NCBI GenBank assembly: GCA_030152105.1 | Contig: JASLIH010000592.1 | Coordinates: forward strand, 1-16,318 | Direction: 5' to 3' | Source of the DNA: Actinomycetes bacterium | Lineage (GTDB): Bacteria; Actinomycetota; CALGFH01 | DNA: 16,318 bases | Shown: positions 6,899-13,399 of the stretch, in pieces | Position numbering within the stretch: the first letter of the stretch is position 1 | Layout: each line of letters begins with the position of its first letter | Position numbers and translations under genes: made by a program | The notes under the pieces: generated by a model | Seen by the model: the letters and a program-made list of their open reading frames with translations, nothing else | Database searches by the model: none | What the model was told of the DNA's origin: nothing

Positions 6899-7441
6899 GT
6901 GATGCGGGATCGGGCTACGCGATGGGGCGACTTCGAGCAGCGGGCCGCCGAAGTCGACATCGAGGGCGACGAGTGCGCGACCGATGAGCTCCGTCGCCAG
7001 GACCTCGACGCCGAGGAGAGTTCGCGCGGTGCCACGGTGGTCGAGTGGCGGCCCCCGGACCAGGAACCGGCGGCCAGGCCGGTCGGTGCGGCTGCCGCCG
7101 AGGCGGCCCCCGACAGCCCCACCGCCGGCACCACCGCCCCCTCCACGACCGTCCCACTGCTCGCCGGCCGCCAGGATGCCGAGGGTTCCGGGCCCGCTGG
7201 ATCGATACCAGACGGCTTGGTCGATGCGCCACGCCGGGCCGTGGAGCGGGTGGACGCGCTGGTGGCCGAGCTCATGCAGCATCTGGCCAGCAGCTTCGCC
7301 GATGTGCGGGGTCGGCTCGAGCGCTACTGTGACCGCGGCGACGACGTGCCGACCGACGACCTCCGCGACGCCTTCCAGCGCTACCGCTCGTCTTCGAGCG
7401 ACTCCTGGCGACCTGACACCGAACGCGATCTCTGTTGGTAA
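6899..7441 (+). CDS. Hypothetical protein, 180 residues, possibly frameshifted near its end
   Basis: The start is GTG 6899 or ATG 6902. An acidic N-terminal part (RWGDFEQRAAEVDIEGDECA) leads into a Pro/Ala/Thr-rich linker. A helical C-terminal domain follows (RVDALVAELMQHLASSFADV, then RGRLERYCDRGD and DDLRDAFQRYRS). Past RYRS the current frame gives SSSDSWRPDT. The frame beginning at 7390 reads VFERLLAT and stops at 7414-7416, a much more natural helix end. A one-base indel near 7386-7390 is therefore likely. No domain is recognised. The helical end resembles a dimerisation or coiled-coil segment. Confidence 0.5.
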   Translation: MMRDRATRWGDFEQRAAEVDIEGDECATDELRRQDLDAEESSRGATVVEWRPPDQEPAARPVGAAAAEAAPDSPTAGTTAPSTTVPLLAGRQDAEGSGPAGSIPDGLVDAPRRAVERVDALVAELMQHLASSFADVRGRLERYCDRGDDVPTDDLRDAFQRYRSSSSDSWRPDTERDLCW

Positions 7442-7507
7442 GCCCTGGCCGAGGGGCCCGCCGCGCTGGTGGGCATGGCAAGGGCGGCTCCACTTGAGCG
7501 TGCGATC

Positions 7508-9076
7508 CTAGATGACCTTGATGATCTTGGCATCTGAGGGAACGTCGCGTGAGTCCACGGCGACCAGGTAGTAGTAGCCGGGCGGGGTGAGGTTGGGGCT
7601 GGTGGTCAGCGACCAGCCCGCCCCAGTCGGTGTGGTCATCGCGGTAAGGGTGAAGTCGCCTTCAGCCGCGCCGAACTGGTGGGTGGTGCTGTTCAGGCGA
7701 AAGACTCGCAGGTGCTTGAGGGTGGTGCCGGAGGCCAGTTGCACCCGGGCGGTAAATGGCTGGTTGTGGGCGATGGTGGCCGGGGCCGAGGTGATCTGTG
7801 GCCGGTCGGGTACGTCCATGTACCAAGGCTCGAACCGCTCGACCAGCCGCTGGACGCTGCCGCGGGCCGGGTTGCCACCCACCAGGACGGCCCGGCCGGT
7901 CCGATCGACCCACATGTTGGAGTGGTACTGGTGGGCCGCCGAGGTCGAAGCGACCAGCTCGAGACGGTTGGAGATCGGCCGGTAGAGCTGGGCCGTGAAG
8001 ACCGGGCTGTTCTGTGGATCCTGGCCGCCAGCCAACAGCACCCGGCCGTCGAACAGGGTGGCGTGGGACAGGTACTTCCTAGGCCCGTCCAGGCTCGGAC
8101 CGGCACGGTAGACGGGGTTAGCCGAGGAGTACAGATCGACCAGGGCTGTAGTGGCCACCCCGGCCCCACCTGCCACCATCACCTTGCGACCCTGGCTGAA
8201 GGGGACGAAGAACGACGCCCCCTCGTCGCGCCGGTTGGTGTCCAGCCCGCTCACCTGCTGGAAGCTGCCGGTCAGGGGCCGCAGGAAGCCCACCCGGACC
8301 GCCGACCCGCCGAACGCCACCCCGGTGAAGAACAGCCGTCCCCCAGCGGTCGGCAGCATGTGGGGATAGGTCGGCACGCTCAGGCGATACGGGGTGACGC
8401 TCCAGGTGCGCGCGGCCGGGTGGTACACCTCTGGTTGCGTGTTGAGCGCCCCGGCGCCGTTGAGGCCCGAGAGCACGAACACCTCACCGCTGCCCAGCTG
8501 GGTGGCCCCCGGATACCAGCGGCCCCCGCCGGCCATCAGTGGCCCGCGGATGAACCGCTTGTTCAGCCAGTCATACTCATAGCTGGTCCGGAGCCCGTAG
8601 AAGGGATCGTAGTGTTTGGTCCCCCCGGCGACCAGGATGTTGCCGTTAGGGAGCATCGCGTGGACGCTGCAGAACAGGTCGCCGGGCGTGGGCAGCGGGA
8701 CGGTCGAGCAGGTATCCGGGGAGAAGATGTAGCTCCGGAAGTGACCGGCTGCGAACTCGGCCGGGTCGTTTCCGGAGCCGGCCATGAGCAGCACCGTGCC
8801 ATCGGGCAGCACCGAGGCGTGCACCGGGTTGAACCCTTCCGGCAGCTGGCAGGTCGTCCAGCGGCCGGAAAGCGGCCCGGCTACCGCCTGGCGCCGCGGC
8901 GCCGGCGCCAGCGAGGTCGTCAGCCCGGCCAGCTCGCTGGCCCGCACCGCCGCGACCGTCTCGCGGGCGATCCGCTCGGCCGGGGTCTCCCTTGGCCGGC
9001 CCGCCACCGGCTCGGCCGCCGCGACCAGCGCCGCCCCGGCGAGCAGCACCCCGGCCAAGAGGATCCGCACCCGCAC
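7508..9076 (-). CDS. Secreted copper-radical oxidase (galactose/glyoxal oxidase family)
   Basis: A 522-residue protein that would oxidise a primary alcohol or aldehyde and release hydrogen peroxide outside the cell. GTG 9076 is chosen because GGAGGAGGG precedes it by ~7 nt and a signal peptide follows (VRVRILLAGVLLAGAALVAA, cleavage near AAA-EP). Kelch-type blades carry the repeated DGTVLLMAGG/NGNILVAGG/DGRVLLAGG motifs, and a DUF1929-like early-set domain closes the C-terminus (ending PPGYYYLVAVDSRDVPSDAK). All expected active-site residues have candidates. FCSVHAM gives the Cys of the Tyr-Cys cofactor, GGRWYPG the cofactor Tyr, QYHSN the axial Tyr and a His ligand, and TTHQF the second His. 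It stands alone on the minus strand. The substrate cannot be predicted. Confidence 0.9.
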   Translation of the reverse strand: MRVRILLAGVLLAGAALVAAAEPVAGRPRETPAERIARETVAAVRASELAGLTTSLAPAPRRQAVAGPLSGRWTTCQLPEGFNPVHASVLPDGTVLLMAGSGNDPAEFAAGHFRSYIFSPDTCSTVPLPTPGDLFCSVHAMLPNGNILVAGGTKHYDPFYGLRTSYEYDWLNKRFIRGPLMAGGGRWYPGATQLGSGEVFVLSGLNGAGALNTQPEVYHPAARTWSVTPYRLSVPTYPHMLPTAGGRLFFTGVAFGGSAVRVGFLRPLTGSFQQVSGLDTNRRDEGASFFVPFSQGRKVMVAGGAGVATTALVDLYSSANPVYRAGPSLDGPRKYLSHATLFDGRVLLAGGQDPQNSPVFTAQLYRPISNRLELVASTSAAHQYHSNMWVDRTGRAVLVGGNPARGSVQRLVERFEPWYMDVPDRPQITSAPATIAHNQPFTARVQLASGTTLKHLRVFRLNSTTHQFGAAEGDFTLTAMTTPTGAGWSLTTSPNLTPPGYYYLVAVDSRDVPSDAKIIKVI

Positions 9077-9311
9077 TGGTCTGCCCTCCTCCGCCAGGCC
9101 TACCAGCAGGACCTGGCGCTTCTCGCATATCCCTCCTAGAGAGGCTTCACCTCTTATCACTCCTTTCAGCGCTGAACATGACGATCACGGGCATGCTGGC
9201 CTGCAAGCAGAGGGGTGGGGTCTGTGGCTCCGGTACGCGTCGGCGGCGTCGAGCGAGGTCAGAACCCATTCGGCGGGCCTGGGTTTGGGCAGCGGGGGTT
9301 CCGGCAACCTT

Positions 9312-9722
9312 GTGAGGTTGTTCCAGCCTGGAGGCCCTGTGGGCCGATCGCTTCGCCGTCGTGGCCAGTTCTTGGTCGTCGTAGGCGCACTCCTCGGCGC
9401 CCTGGTCGGGGTCATCCTCGGACTGGCCGTGGGCGGCGGCCGGACCGGCCCGGCGGTCACGGCAGCGACGCGTGCGCGCCGCGCGGGGGCGGCCCCGGCC
9501 CCGCCGACCAGCCAACTCACCGCGTCCCCGCCAGCTGGCTCGGGGGATCGGGCGGACGGCCATGAGTCCACGAGCCGGTTGCGGGTCCAGCCGGTGGACC
9601 GCCTGGGCAAGGCCAAGAGCAAGGCGGGCAAGGAAGGCAAGCGATCCTGTAAGGGAGAGCACAAAGGGTCCGGCGACCACGCGGGACCGGCAGGTCCGAC
9701 ATGGGCAAGGACAAGTAGCTGA
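9312..9722 (+). CDS. Hypothetical one-helix membrane protein with Lys-rich tail
   Basis: From GTG 9312 the protein has a short basic head (GRSLRRRGQ), one strong transmembrane helix (FLVVVGALLGALVGVILGLA), an Ala/Pro-rich stretch and a Lys/Gly-rich tail (GKAKSKAGKEGKRSCKGEHK). This suggests a bitopic protein. GTG 9339 with GGAGG just upstream is another possible start. Near the end a different frame reads MGKDK and stops at TAG 9716-9718. That same frame then continues as ADEPWGDYYARELVRHFSPD to TGA 9812, so the true C-terminus may have been changed by an indel. Divergent from the oxidase gene. Function unknown. Confidence 0.5.
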   Translation: MRLFQPGGPVGRSLRRRGQFLVVVGALLGALVGVILGLAVGGGRTGPAVTAATRARRAGAAPAPPTSQLTASPPAGSGDRADGHESTSRLRVQPVDRLGKAKSKAGKEGKRSCKGEHKGSGDHAGPAGPTWARTSS

Positions 9723-9850
9723 GCGCTGGGGATGCGCTAGCAGGGTCGCGCGCGGATGAACCGTGGGGGGACTACTACGCCCGCGAGTTGGTGCGCCACT
9801 TCAGCCCAGACTGACATCGGCCGGCCCCATGTGGGCGACCGGTGGTTGGG

Positions 9851-10333
9851 TCAGGTCTGGTTGGTTGCGGTCTTGGCGAACAGCTCCAGGAGGCTCGGCC
9901 AGCCACCGCCACCGGTGATCCCGTCGCGGAGGGCCTGGCCGTCGACCAGCCGCTCCAGGCGCCGGTGTTCGAGGCTGACGGTGGTCTGCTGGGGTCCGTC
10001 GGCGCTGAAGCGGACCTCGATCTCGCTGGCGTGGGTGGGGTCGGGGTCGTACTGCCAGTGGCCGTTGATCTGCCAGGTGACGACGAGGCGGTGTGGTGGT
10101 TCCCAGGTCAGTACCTGGCCCCAGTCGCACTCGCTGCCGTCGGTGCCCTGCTCGTACCAGCGGCCGCCCTCGTGTGGTTCCAGGATGGCCGTGGCCATCT
10201 CGGCCTGGCCGATGTGGTACTCGGCCGGCCACCAGCCGCCGAAGCCGTCGGTGAAGACGCGGAAGGCTTGGTCGACGGGCACGTCGACGGTGACCGTCCC
10301 GGTGAGCGGTGGGATGGTGGGAGTGGTGCTCAT
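9851..10333 (-). CDS. SRPBCC / AHSA1-family protein
   Basis: A 160-residue START-like (SRPBCC, Aha1-type) protein, a helix-grip fold that binds hydrophobic ligands. Recognisable parts are VTVDVPVDQAFRVFTDGFGG, WWPAEYHIG, EPHEGGRWYEQGTDGSECDW, QVLTWEPPHRLVVTWQINGH and the C-terminal helix WPSLLELFAKTA. Its ATG overlaps the stop of the upstream ArsR-family gene (ATGA), so the two are translationally coupled. This ArsR + SRPBCC pairing is common in Actinobacteria. The ligand is unknown. Confidence 0.92.
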   Translation of the reverse strand: MSTTPTIPPLTGTVTVDVPVDQAFRVFTDGFGGWWPAEYHIGQAEMATAILEPHEGGRWYEQGTDGSECDWGQVLTWEPPHRLVVTWQINGHWQYDPDPTHASEIEVRFSADGPQQTTVSLEHRRLERLVDGQALRDGITGGGGWPSLLELFAKTATNQT

Positions 10334-10662
10334 CCGTCCTCCTGTTCGGGGTCAACCGGGGCCGCCTGGGCGGCCTTGCCGAAGGCGGTGAGGGCCTCTT
10401 CCCAGACGCGGTCCAGGTAGACGCGCAGCGCGGTCACGCCCTCGGGGTTGAGCTGGTAGATGCGGCGGGTGCCCTCGGCTCGGCTGATGACCAGGCCGCC
10501 GTCTTTGAGCACGCGGAGGTGCTGGGACACCGCTGATCGGGTGATCGGCAGGTGTTGGGCCAGCTCCCCGACCGTGTAGGGGTGTCGAGCGAGTAGCTCG
10601 AAGATGGCCCGTCGGGTCGGGTCGCCGAGCAGCCCTAGCCCATCGACTCCGTTAGTGTCCAC
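10330..10662 (-). CDS. ArsR-family winged-helix regulator
   Basis: A 110-residue ArsR/SmtB-type repressor. It shows the winged-helix core: LLGDPTRRAIFELLARHPYT, VGELAQHLPITRSAVSQHLR and LKDGGLVISRAEGTRRIYQL. No cysteine is present, so the classical metal-binding site (CVC or similar) is missing and metal or arsenite sensing is unlikely. It would more likely regulate itself and the coupled SRPBCC gene. The start is GTG 10662, which lies inside a perfect palindrome (10651-10666) that probably is its own operator. The conserved core starts ~8 residues in, supporting this start. Confidence 0.92.
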   Translation of the reverse strand: MDTNGVDGLGLLGDPTRRAIFELLARHPYTVGELAQHLPITRSAVSQHLRVLKDGGLVISRAEGTRRIYQLNPEGVTALRVYLDRVWEEALTAFGKAAQAAPVDPEQEDG

Positions 10663-10666
10663 TAAC
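10651..10666. promoter_or_regulatory. Palindromic operator overlapping the ArsR start codon
   Basis: GTTAGTG and CACTAAC form a perfect 7-bp inverted repeat around TC. The GTG start of the ArsR-family gene is inside it. Further half-site-like GTTA/TAAC motifs follow to 10681. The position fits autorepression, and the transcript may have little or no leader. Confidence 0.65.
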
Positions 10667-10761
10667 GTAAGTTACCGCTAACCGAGGACGGGAGCAAGCG
10701 GTCAACGGTGGGCGCCGTGCGGATCTACCAGTTCACTGACCCAGTCGTCACAGTACGGCCG

Positions 10762-11562
10762 CTACCCTGGTCTGCGGGCCTTGACGATTACCCCGGTGGC
10801 CACGTGGTCCTGGTGGTCGGCTGGGATGGTCTGGCGCATGACCTGGATGACCTCAGGGGTGAACAGCGGGTACAGGGCGGCCTGGTCGATCCCGAACGGC
10901 TGGTGGCCCCCGACCCAGATGTCGGCGAATCCTGCCCGTTGCAGTTTGCCGGCGAAGACACGCTCCGCCATCGCCCCTGACACTCACCCGGCCCAGGCGC
11001 TCTGGTCGTTGGCCACCTCTGGGGGGAGCTCGCCCTCCACGGTCAGATCGGCCATGCAGATCCGGCCCCCGGGACCCAGCACCCGGAAGATCTCGGCCAG
11101 GGCCCGGCTCTTGCGGGCCGACAGGTTCAGGACGCCATTGGAGATGGCCACGTCCACCGACTCATCAGGCAGCGGGATGGCCTCCATCTCCCCTCGGAGG
11201 AACCCGGTCCAGCCCTCGACGCCGGCCTGGGCGGCGTGGCCCCGGCCGCGCTCGCACATCTCCTCGAGCACGTCCAGGCCGATGGCCCGGCCCTCGGATC
11301 CGACCCTTCTGGCGGCCAGAATGGTGTCGATGCCCCCACCCGAGCCGATGTCCAGCACGACCTGGCCGAGCTGGAGCCGGGCATAGCGGACGGGATTGCC
11401 CACCCCCAGGGCCCACTGGACGGCCCCGGGGGGGACCTCGGCGAGTTCCTGGTCGCTGTAGTGCTGCCGGGCCACGGTCTCGCCGGCGCCGGTCGCGATG
11501 GCGGCATAGGCCTGCTGGACGGTGTCCTTGATCTCCTGCTGGAACATCAGATCCCGACCCAT
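10762..11562 (-). CDS. arsM: ArsM-like arsenite methyltransferase with in-frame UGA (candidate selenoprotein)
   Basis: A 266-codon gene if TGA 10984-10986 is read through as selenocysteine 193. ATG 11562 has a strong ribosome site (AGGAGGG). The SAM-binding motif is VVLDIGSGGGIDT (68-80), followed by EMEAIPLPDESVDVAISNGV and NLSARKSRALAEIFRVLGPG, all typical of ArsM. The UGA sits in SAWAG-U-VSGAMAERVFAGKL. ArsM proteins have WTGC(I/V)AGA there, and that Cys binds As(III) (known for AS3MT/CmArsM; alignment from memory). The frame stays clean for 73 codons after the UGA (FADIWVGGHQPFGIDQAALY and onward). It starts 8 nt after the anti-sigma gene. Without recoding it would be a 192-residue truncated protein. 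The other classical ArsM cysteines are absent or shifted (Cys103 and Cys169 remain). Confidence 0.8.
10950..10970 (-). promoter_or_regulatory. Candidate bacterial SECIS element for the arsM UGA
   Basis: On the minus strand GGCGGAG pairs with CTTCGCC (7 bp, one G-U) around the 5-nt loop CGTGT; an outer U-G pair can extend it. The loop starts 21 nt after the UGA. The known bSECIS pattern is a hairpin with G in the first two loop bases, often followed by U, about 16-37 nt after the UGA. This matches it. Confidence 0.6.
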
Positions 11563-11570
11563 CGGCCCTC

Positions 11571-11813
11571 CTAGAGATCGTCCACGAACCGCTCGAGCCG
11601 AGCCTTGACGTGCGGGGGGAGTTCCTCTGCCCCCTGGGAAGCGAGGAACCCTCGCAGCTCCTTGGCGAACTCCAACTCCCCACAGCAGGTCCGGCAGAAC
11701 GACAGGTGCTGCTCGACCTGCTCCTGCTCCTCGGGGGAGACGGCCTGGTCGAGGTAGTCCCACAGCTGCCGCACCGCCTCCGAGCACGGGATCACGGCCT
11801 GGTGTTCGGTCAT
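11571..11813 (-). CDS. RsrA-like zinc-binding anti-sigma factor
   Basis: An 80-residue protein with the ZAS anti-sigma signature: Cys10 (VIPCSEAV), then HLSFCRTCC with His36, Cys40, Cys43 and an extra Cys44. The spacing is the same as in RsrA, the zinc thiol-redox anti-sigma factor of SigR. The helical part (AVRQLWDYLDQAVSPEEQEQ) matches the family. ATG 11813 overlaps the sigma gene stop (ATGA), giving 1:1 coupled translation with its cognate sigma factor. By analogy, oxidation or metalloid binding of the Cys cluster would free the sigma factor. That trigger is inferred, not shown by sequence. Confidence 0.88.
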   Translation of the reverse strand: MTEHQAVIPCSEAVRQLWDYLDQAVSPEEQEQVEQHLSFCRTCCGELEFAKELRGFLASQGAEELPPHVKARLERFVDDL

Positions 11814-12394
11814 CTGACTGCTCCTTTGAGGAGGAGTCCAGTCTCCTGCGCGTACGCCCACAGCTCTTGTTCGAACCGCCTGCGACCCCGATGCAGCCGG
11901 GCCAGGACCGTCCCCAAGGGCACATCCAGCAGGCGGGCGATCTCCTTGGTCGCGAAGCCGTCCATGTACCGCAGCACCAACGGGGCCCGATACAGCTCGG
12001 GAAGGCGCAACAGCACCTCGCGCACATCCTCGTTGCCGAACGCCTGCAGGTAATCGTGGTGCAGGGTGTCGGAATAGGGCAGCGGGTCCTGCTCGACCAG
12101 GGTCTGATACAGCGAGAAGTCCTCCACCTGGTCCACCGGCAGCTCCTCCACCGCCCGGTCCTGGCGGCGGAGCTGGTCGCGGAACACATTCACCAGGATG
12201 GTCTTGAGCCACGGCCCGGCCGCCGTGTCCTGCCGCAGCGTCCCGTAGGACCGGTAGGCGCGCAGCAACGCCTCCTGCACCAGATCCTCCGCGCCGTCGC
12301 GGACCAGCCGGCGGGCCAGCCAGTACAGCGCCGGCAGCTCAGCGGTGGCCAGCTGCTGGAACGACTCCTTGGTCCGGTCCTGCACCTCGACCAT
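11810..12394 (-). CDS. ECF sigma factor heading the arsM operon
   Basis: A 194-residue ECF sigma factor. Region 2 is FQQLATAELPALYWLARRLV, then AEDLVQEALLRAYRSYGTLR and GPWLKTILVNVFRDQLRRQD. Region 4 is VREVLLRLPELYRAPLVLRY, then MDGFATKEIARLLDVPLGTV and LARLHRGRRRFEQEL. ATG 12394 is chosen because homology starts soon after; the frame is open further upstream to 12646, but across the divergent promoter region. Translation is coupled to the RsrA-like anti-sigma gene, then arsM. The probable promoter 67 bp upstream has an ECF-type sequence that is repeated for the divergent operon, suggesting autoregulation. Confidence 0.93.
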   Translation of the reverse strand: MVEVQDRTKESFQQLATAELPALYWLARRLVRDGAEDLVQEALLRAYRSYGTLRQDTAAGPWLKTILVNVFRDQLRRQDRAVEELPVDQVEDFSLYQTLVEQDPLPYSDTLHHDYLQAFGNEDVREVLLRLPELYRAPLVLRYMDGFATKEIARLLDVPLGTVLARLHRGRRRFEQELWAYAQETGLLLKGAVR

Positions 12395-12460
12395 CCACCC
12401 GCCAATCTCCGACTTGGCCGATCTCCGACCCGGCGTCAGGACATGCCTCTGTCCCTGTAA

Positions 12461-12487
12461 GACGATGCCAGCAGCGAAGTTATTGCA
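12461..12487 (-). promoter_or_regulatory. ECF-type promoter of the sigma/anti-sigma/arsM operon
   Basis: Reading the minus strand, TGCAAT (12487-12482), 17 nt, CGTC (12464-12461). ECF promoters often show AAC/CAA-type -35 and CGTC -10 boxes at this spacing. The same motif with the same spacing occurs facing the other way at 12500-12526, which greatly lowers the odds of chance. Confidence 0.65.
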
Positions 12488-12499
12488 AGGCGCCGCACC

Positions 12500-12526
12500 T
12501 GCAATGGGGCGGATGGTCACGGCGTC
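12500..12526 (+). promoter_or_regulatory. ECF-type promoter of the divergent membrane-protein/methyltransferase operon
   Basis: TGCAAT (12500-12505), 17 nt, CGTC (12523-12526). It is identical in both boxes and in spacing to the minus-strand promoter 12 bp away. The expected transcription start near 12533 leaves just room for the AAGGAGG ribosome site at 12537-12543 before ATG 12552. Confidence 0.65.
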
Positions 12527-12551
12527 TGTTGTGGGCAAGGAGGTGGACTCG

Positions 12552-13049
12552 ATGGCAACTACAGCAGCGCAGACAAGGGAGAAGGACGCCGAGGGCAGCC
12601 TGCGGGCGGGTTCCTGGCTCATGGGGTTAGCCGCGGTGGGCTTCATCGGCTACGCGGTGATCTTCCTGGTCCGCAACTTCACCGACAGCTTCCTGGAGCT
12701 GGGCATCGGCCCCAACGAGGTCCCGGTGAGCAAAGACGCCATCCAGCAGTTCAGCCCAGAGCTGTTCCACTACATCAGCCACCTGCACATCGCGATCTCG
12801 GGCTTCATCGCGGCCACCGGGGGGGCGGTGCTGTTCCTGGTCGCCTACGGCGTCCGACGTGGGGAGCTGTGGGCCTGGGTCGGCGCGGTCGCCGCGCCCG
12901 TCCTGGGCTTGGGGGTCGCCCTCCCAGCCCACTACCCCTACCACTTCGACACCCTCGGCCACCTGGGACTCATCTACCTGGCCACCGTGATCTTCGTGGC
13001 CGGGGCGCTGCTGGCGCTGCGGGGGATCATCACCCAGCATCGAGGCTGA
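12552..13049 (+). CDS. Four-helix integral membrane protein of unknown function
   Basis: A 165-residue protein from ATG 12552, with AAGGAGG 8 nt upstream. Four predicted membrane helices are visible: SWLMGLAAVGFIGYAVIFLV, ISGFIAATGGAVLFLVAYGV, LWAWVGAVAAPVLGLGVALP and LGLIYLATVIFVAGALLALR. Between helices 1 and 2 is a ~50-residue loop with FSPELFHYISHLHIAISGF, and a His-containing HYPYHFDTLGH loop precedes helix 4. The His residues near membrane edges might bind metal or haem, but this is only a guess. It is the first gene of the operon divergent from the ECF sigma gene and shares its promoter motif. I do not recognise a named family. Confidence 0.85.
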   Translation: MATTAAQTREKDAEGSLRAGSWLMGLAAVGFIGYAVIFLVRNFTDSFLELGIGPNEVPVSKDAIQQFSPELFHYISHLHIAISGFIAATGGAVLFLVAYGVRRGELWAWVGAVAAPVLGLGVALPAHYPYHFDTLGHLGLIYLATVIFVAGALLALRGIITQHRG

Positions 13050-13060
13050 GGCTGGGCCAC

Positions 13061-13092
13061 CGGGCGAGGCCGTCTTCAGGCGGCCCCGCCCG
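13061..13092 (+). terminator. Strong GC hairpin between membrane-protein and zinc-ribbon genes
   Basis: The base at 13061 plus GGGCGAGGCCG (13062-13072) pairs with CGGCCCCGCCC plus 13092: 12 bp with one mismatch around an 8-nt loop, 11 nt after the stop codon. No T-run follows. It may be a partial terminator or an mRNA-processing or stability element that sets expression of the downstream genes. Confidence 0.45.
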
Positions 13093-13130
13093 TGTTCAGG
13101 ACCCTACGACCAAGGGAAGGGAACCGAACG

Positions 13131-13316
13131 ATGCAAGCACCAGCGACCCTGCTGTGCGCCAAGTGCGGCGAGGCCACCGACGGCTGGAAGTGCGCCATCT
13201 GCGGATCGGTCGCCCGCGAACACGACCCCGGGCATCTCCACGTCGGCTCCGACCGCTACTGCACGCTCCGGTGCGCCGGCTGCAGCCAGGCCGATGTCCA
13301 CTGCACCTGTGTGTAA
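13131..13316 (+). CDS. Small Cys-rich zinc-ribbon-like protein, 61 residues
   Basis: ATG 13131 is preceded by GGAAGGG. The protein contains four Cys clusters: LCAKCGEATDGWKCAICG (two CxxC knuckles, a rubredoxin/zinc-ribbon pattern), then YCTLRCAGC and HCTCV at the extreme C-terminus, plus HDPGHLH. It probably binds one or two metal ions, Zn or possibly other soft metals. No family name is recognised. It lies between the membrane protein and a candidate selenoprotein methyltransferase on the same strand. A role as a metal/metalloid chaperone or thiol-redox partner is speculative. Confidence 0.78.
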   Translation: MQAPATLLCAKCGEATDGWKCAICGSVAREHDPGHLHVGSDRYCTLRCAGCSQADVHCTCV

Positions 13317-13399
13317 CCTGCCCTAGCCGCCAACCGGCCAGGTGCGAGCCTCAAGGATGAGGGGCCGCCGACCACCAGGACCGAGGCTGGAGTGTGATC

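Noticed and set aside
7679..9139. Long plus-strand open frame of 486 codons opposite the oxidase gene
   Set aside because: It is the antisense shadow of a clear galactose-oxidase-family gene; its product is low-complexity and has no domain.
10984..10986. Reading the arsM UGA as a simple nonsense mutation
   Set aside because: Not fully excluded, but less likely: the downstream frame is intact, the position matches a conserved Cys, a SECIS-like hairpin follows, and a second gene in the same regulon shows the same features.
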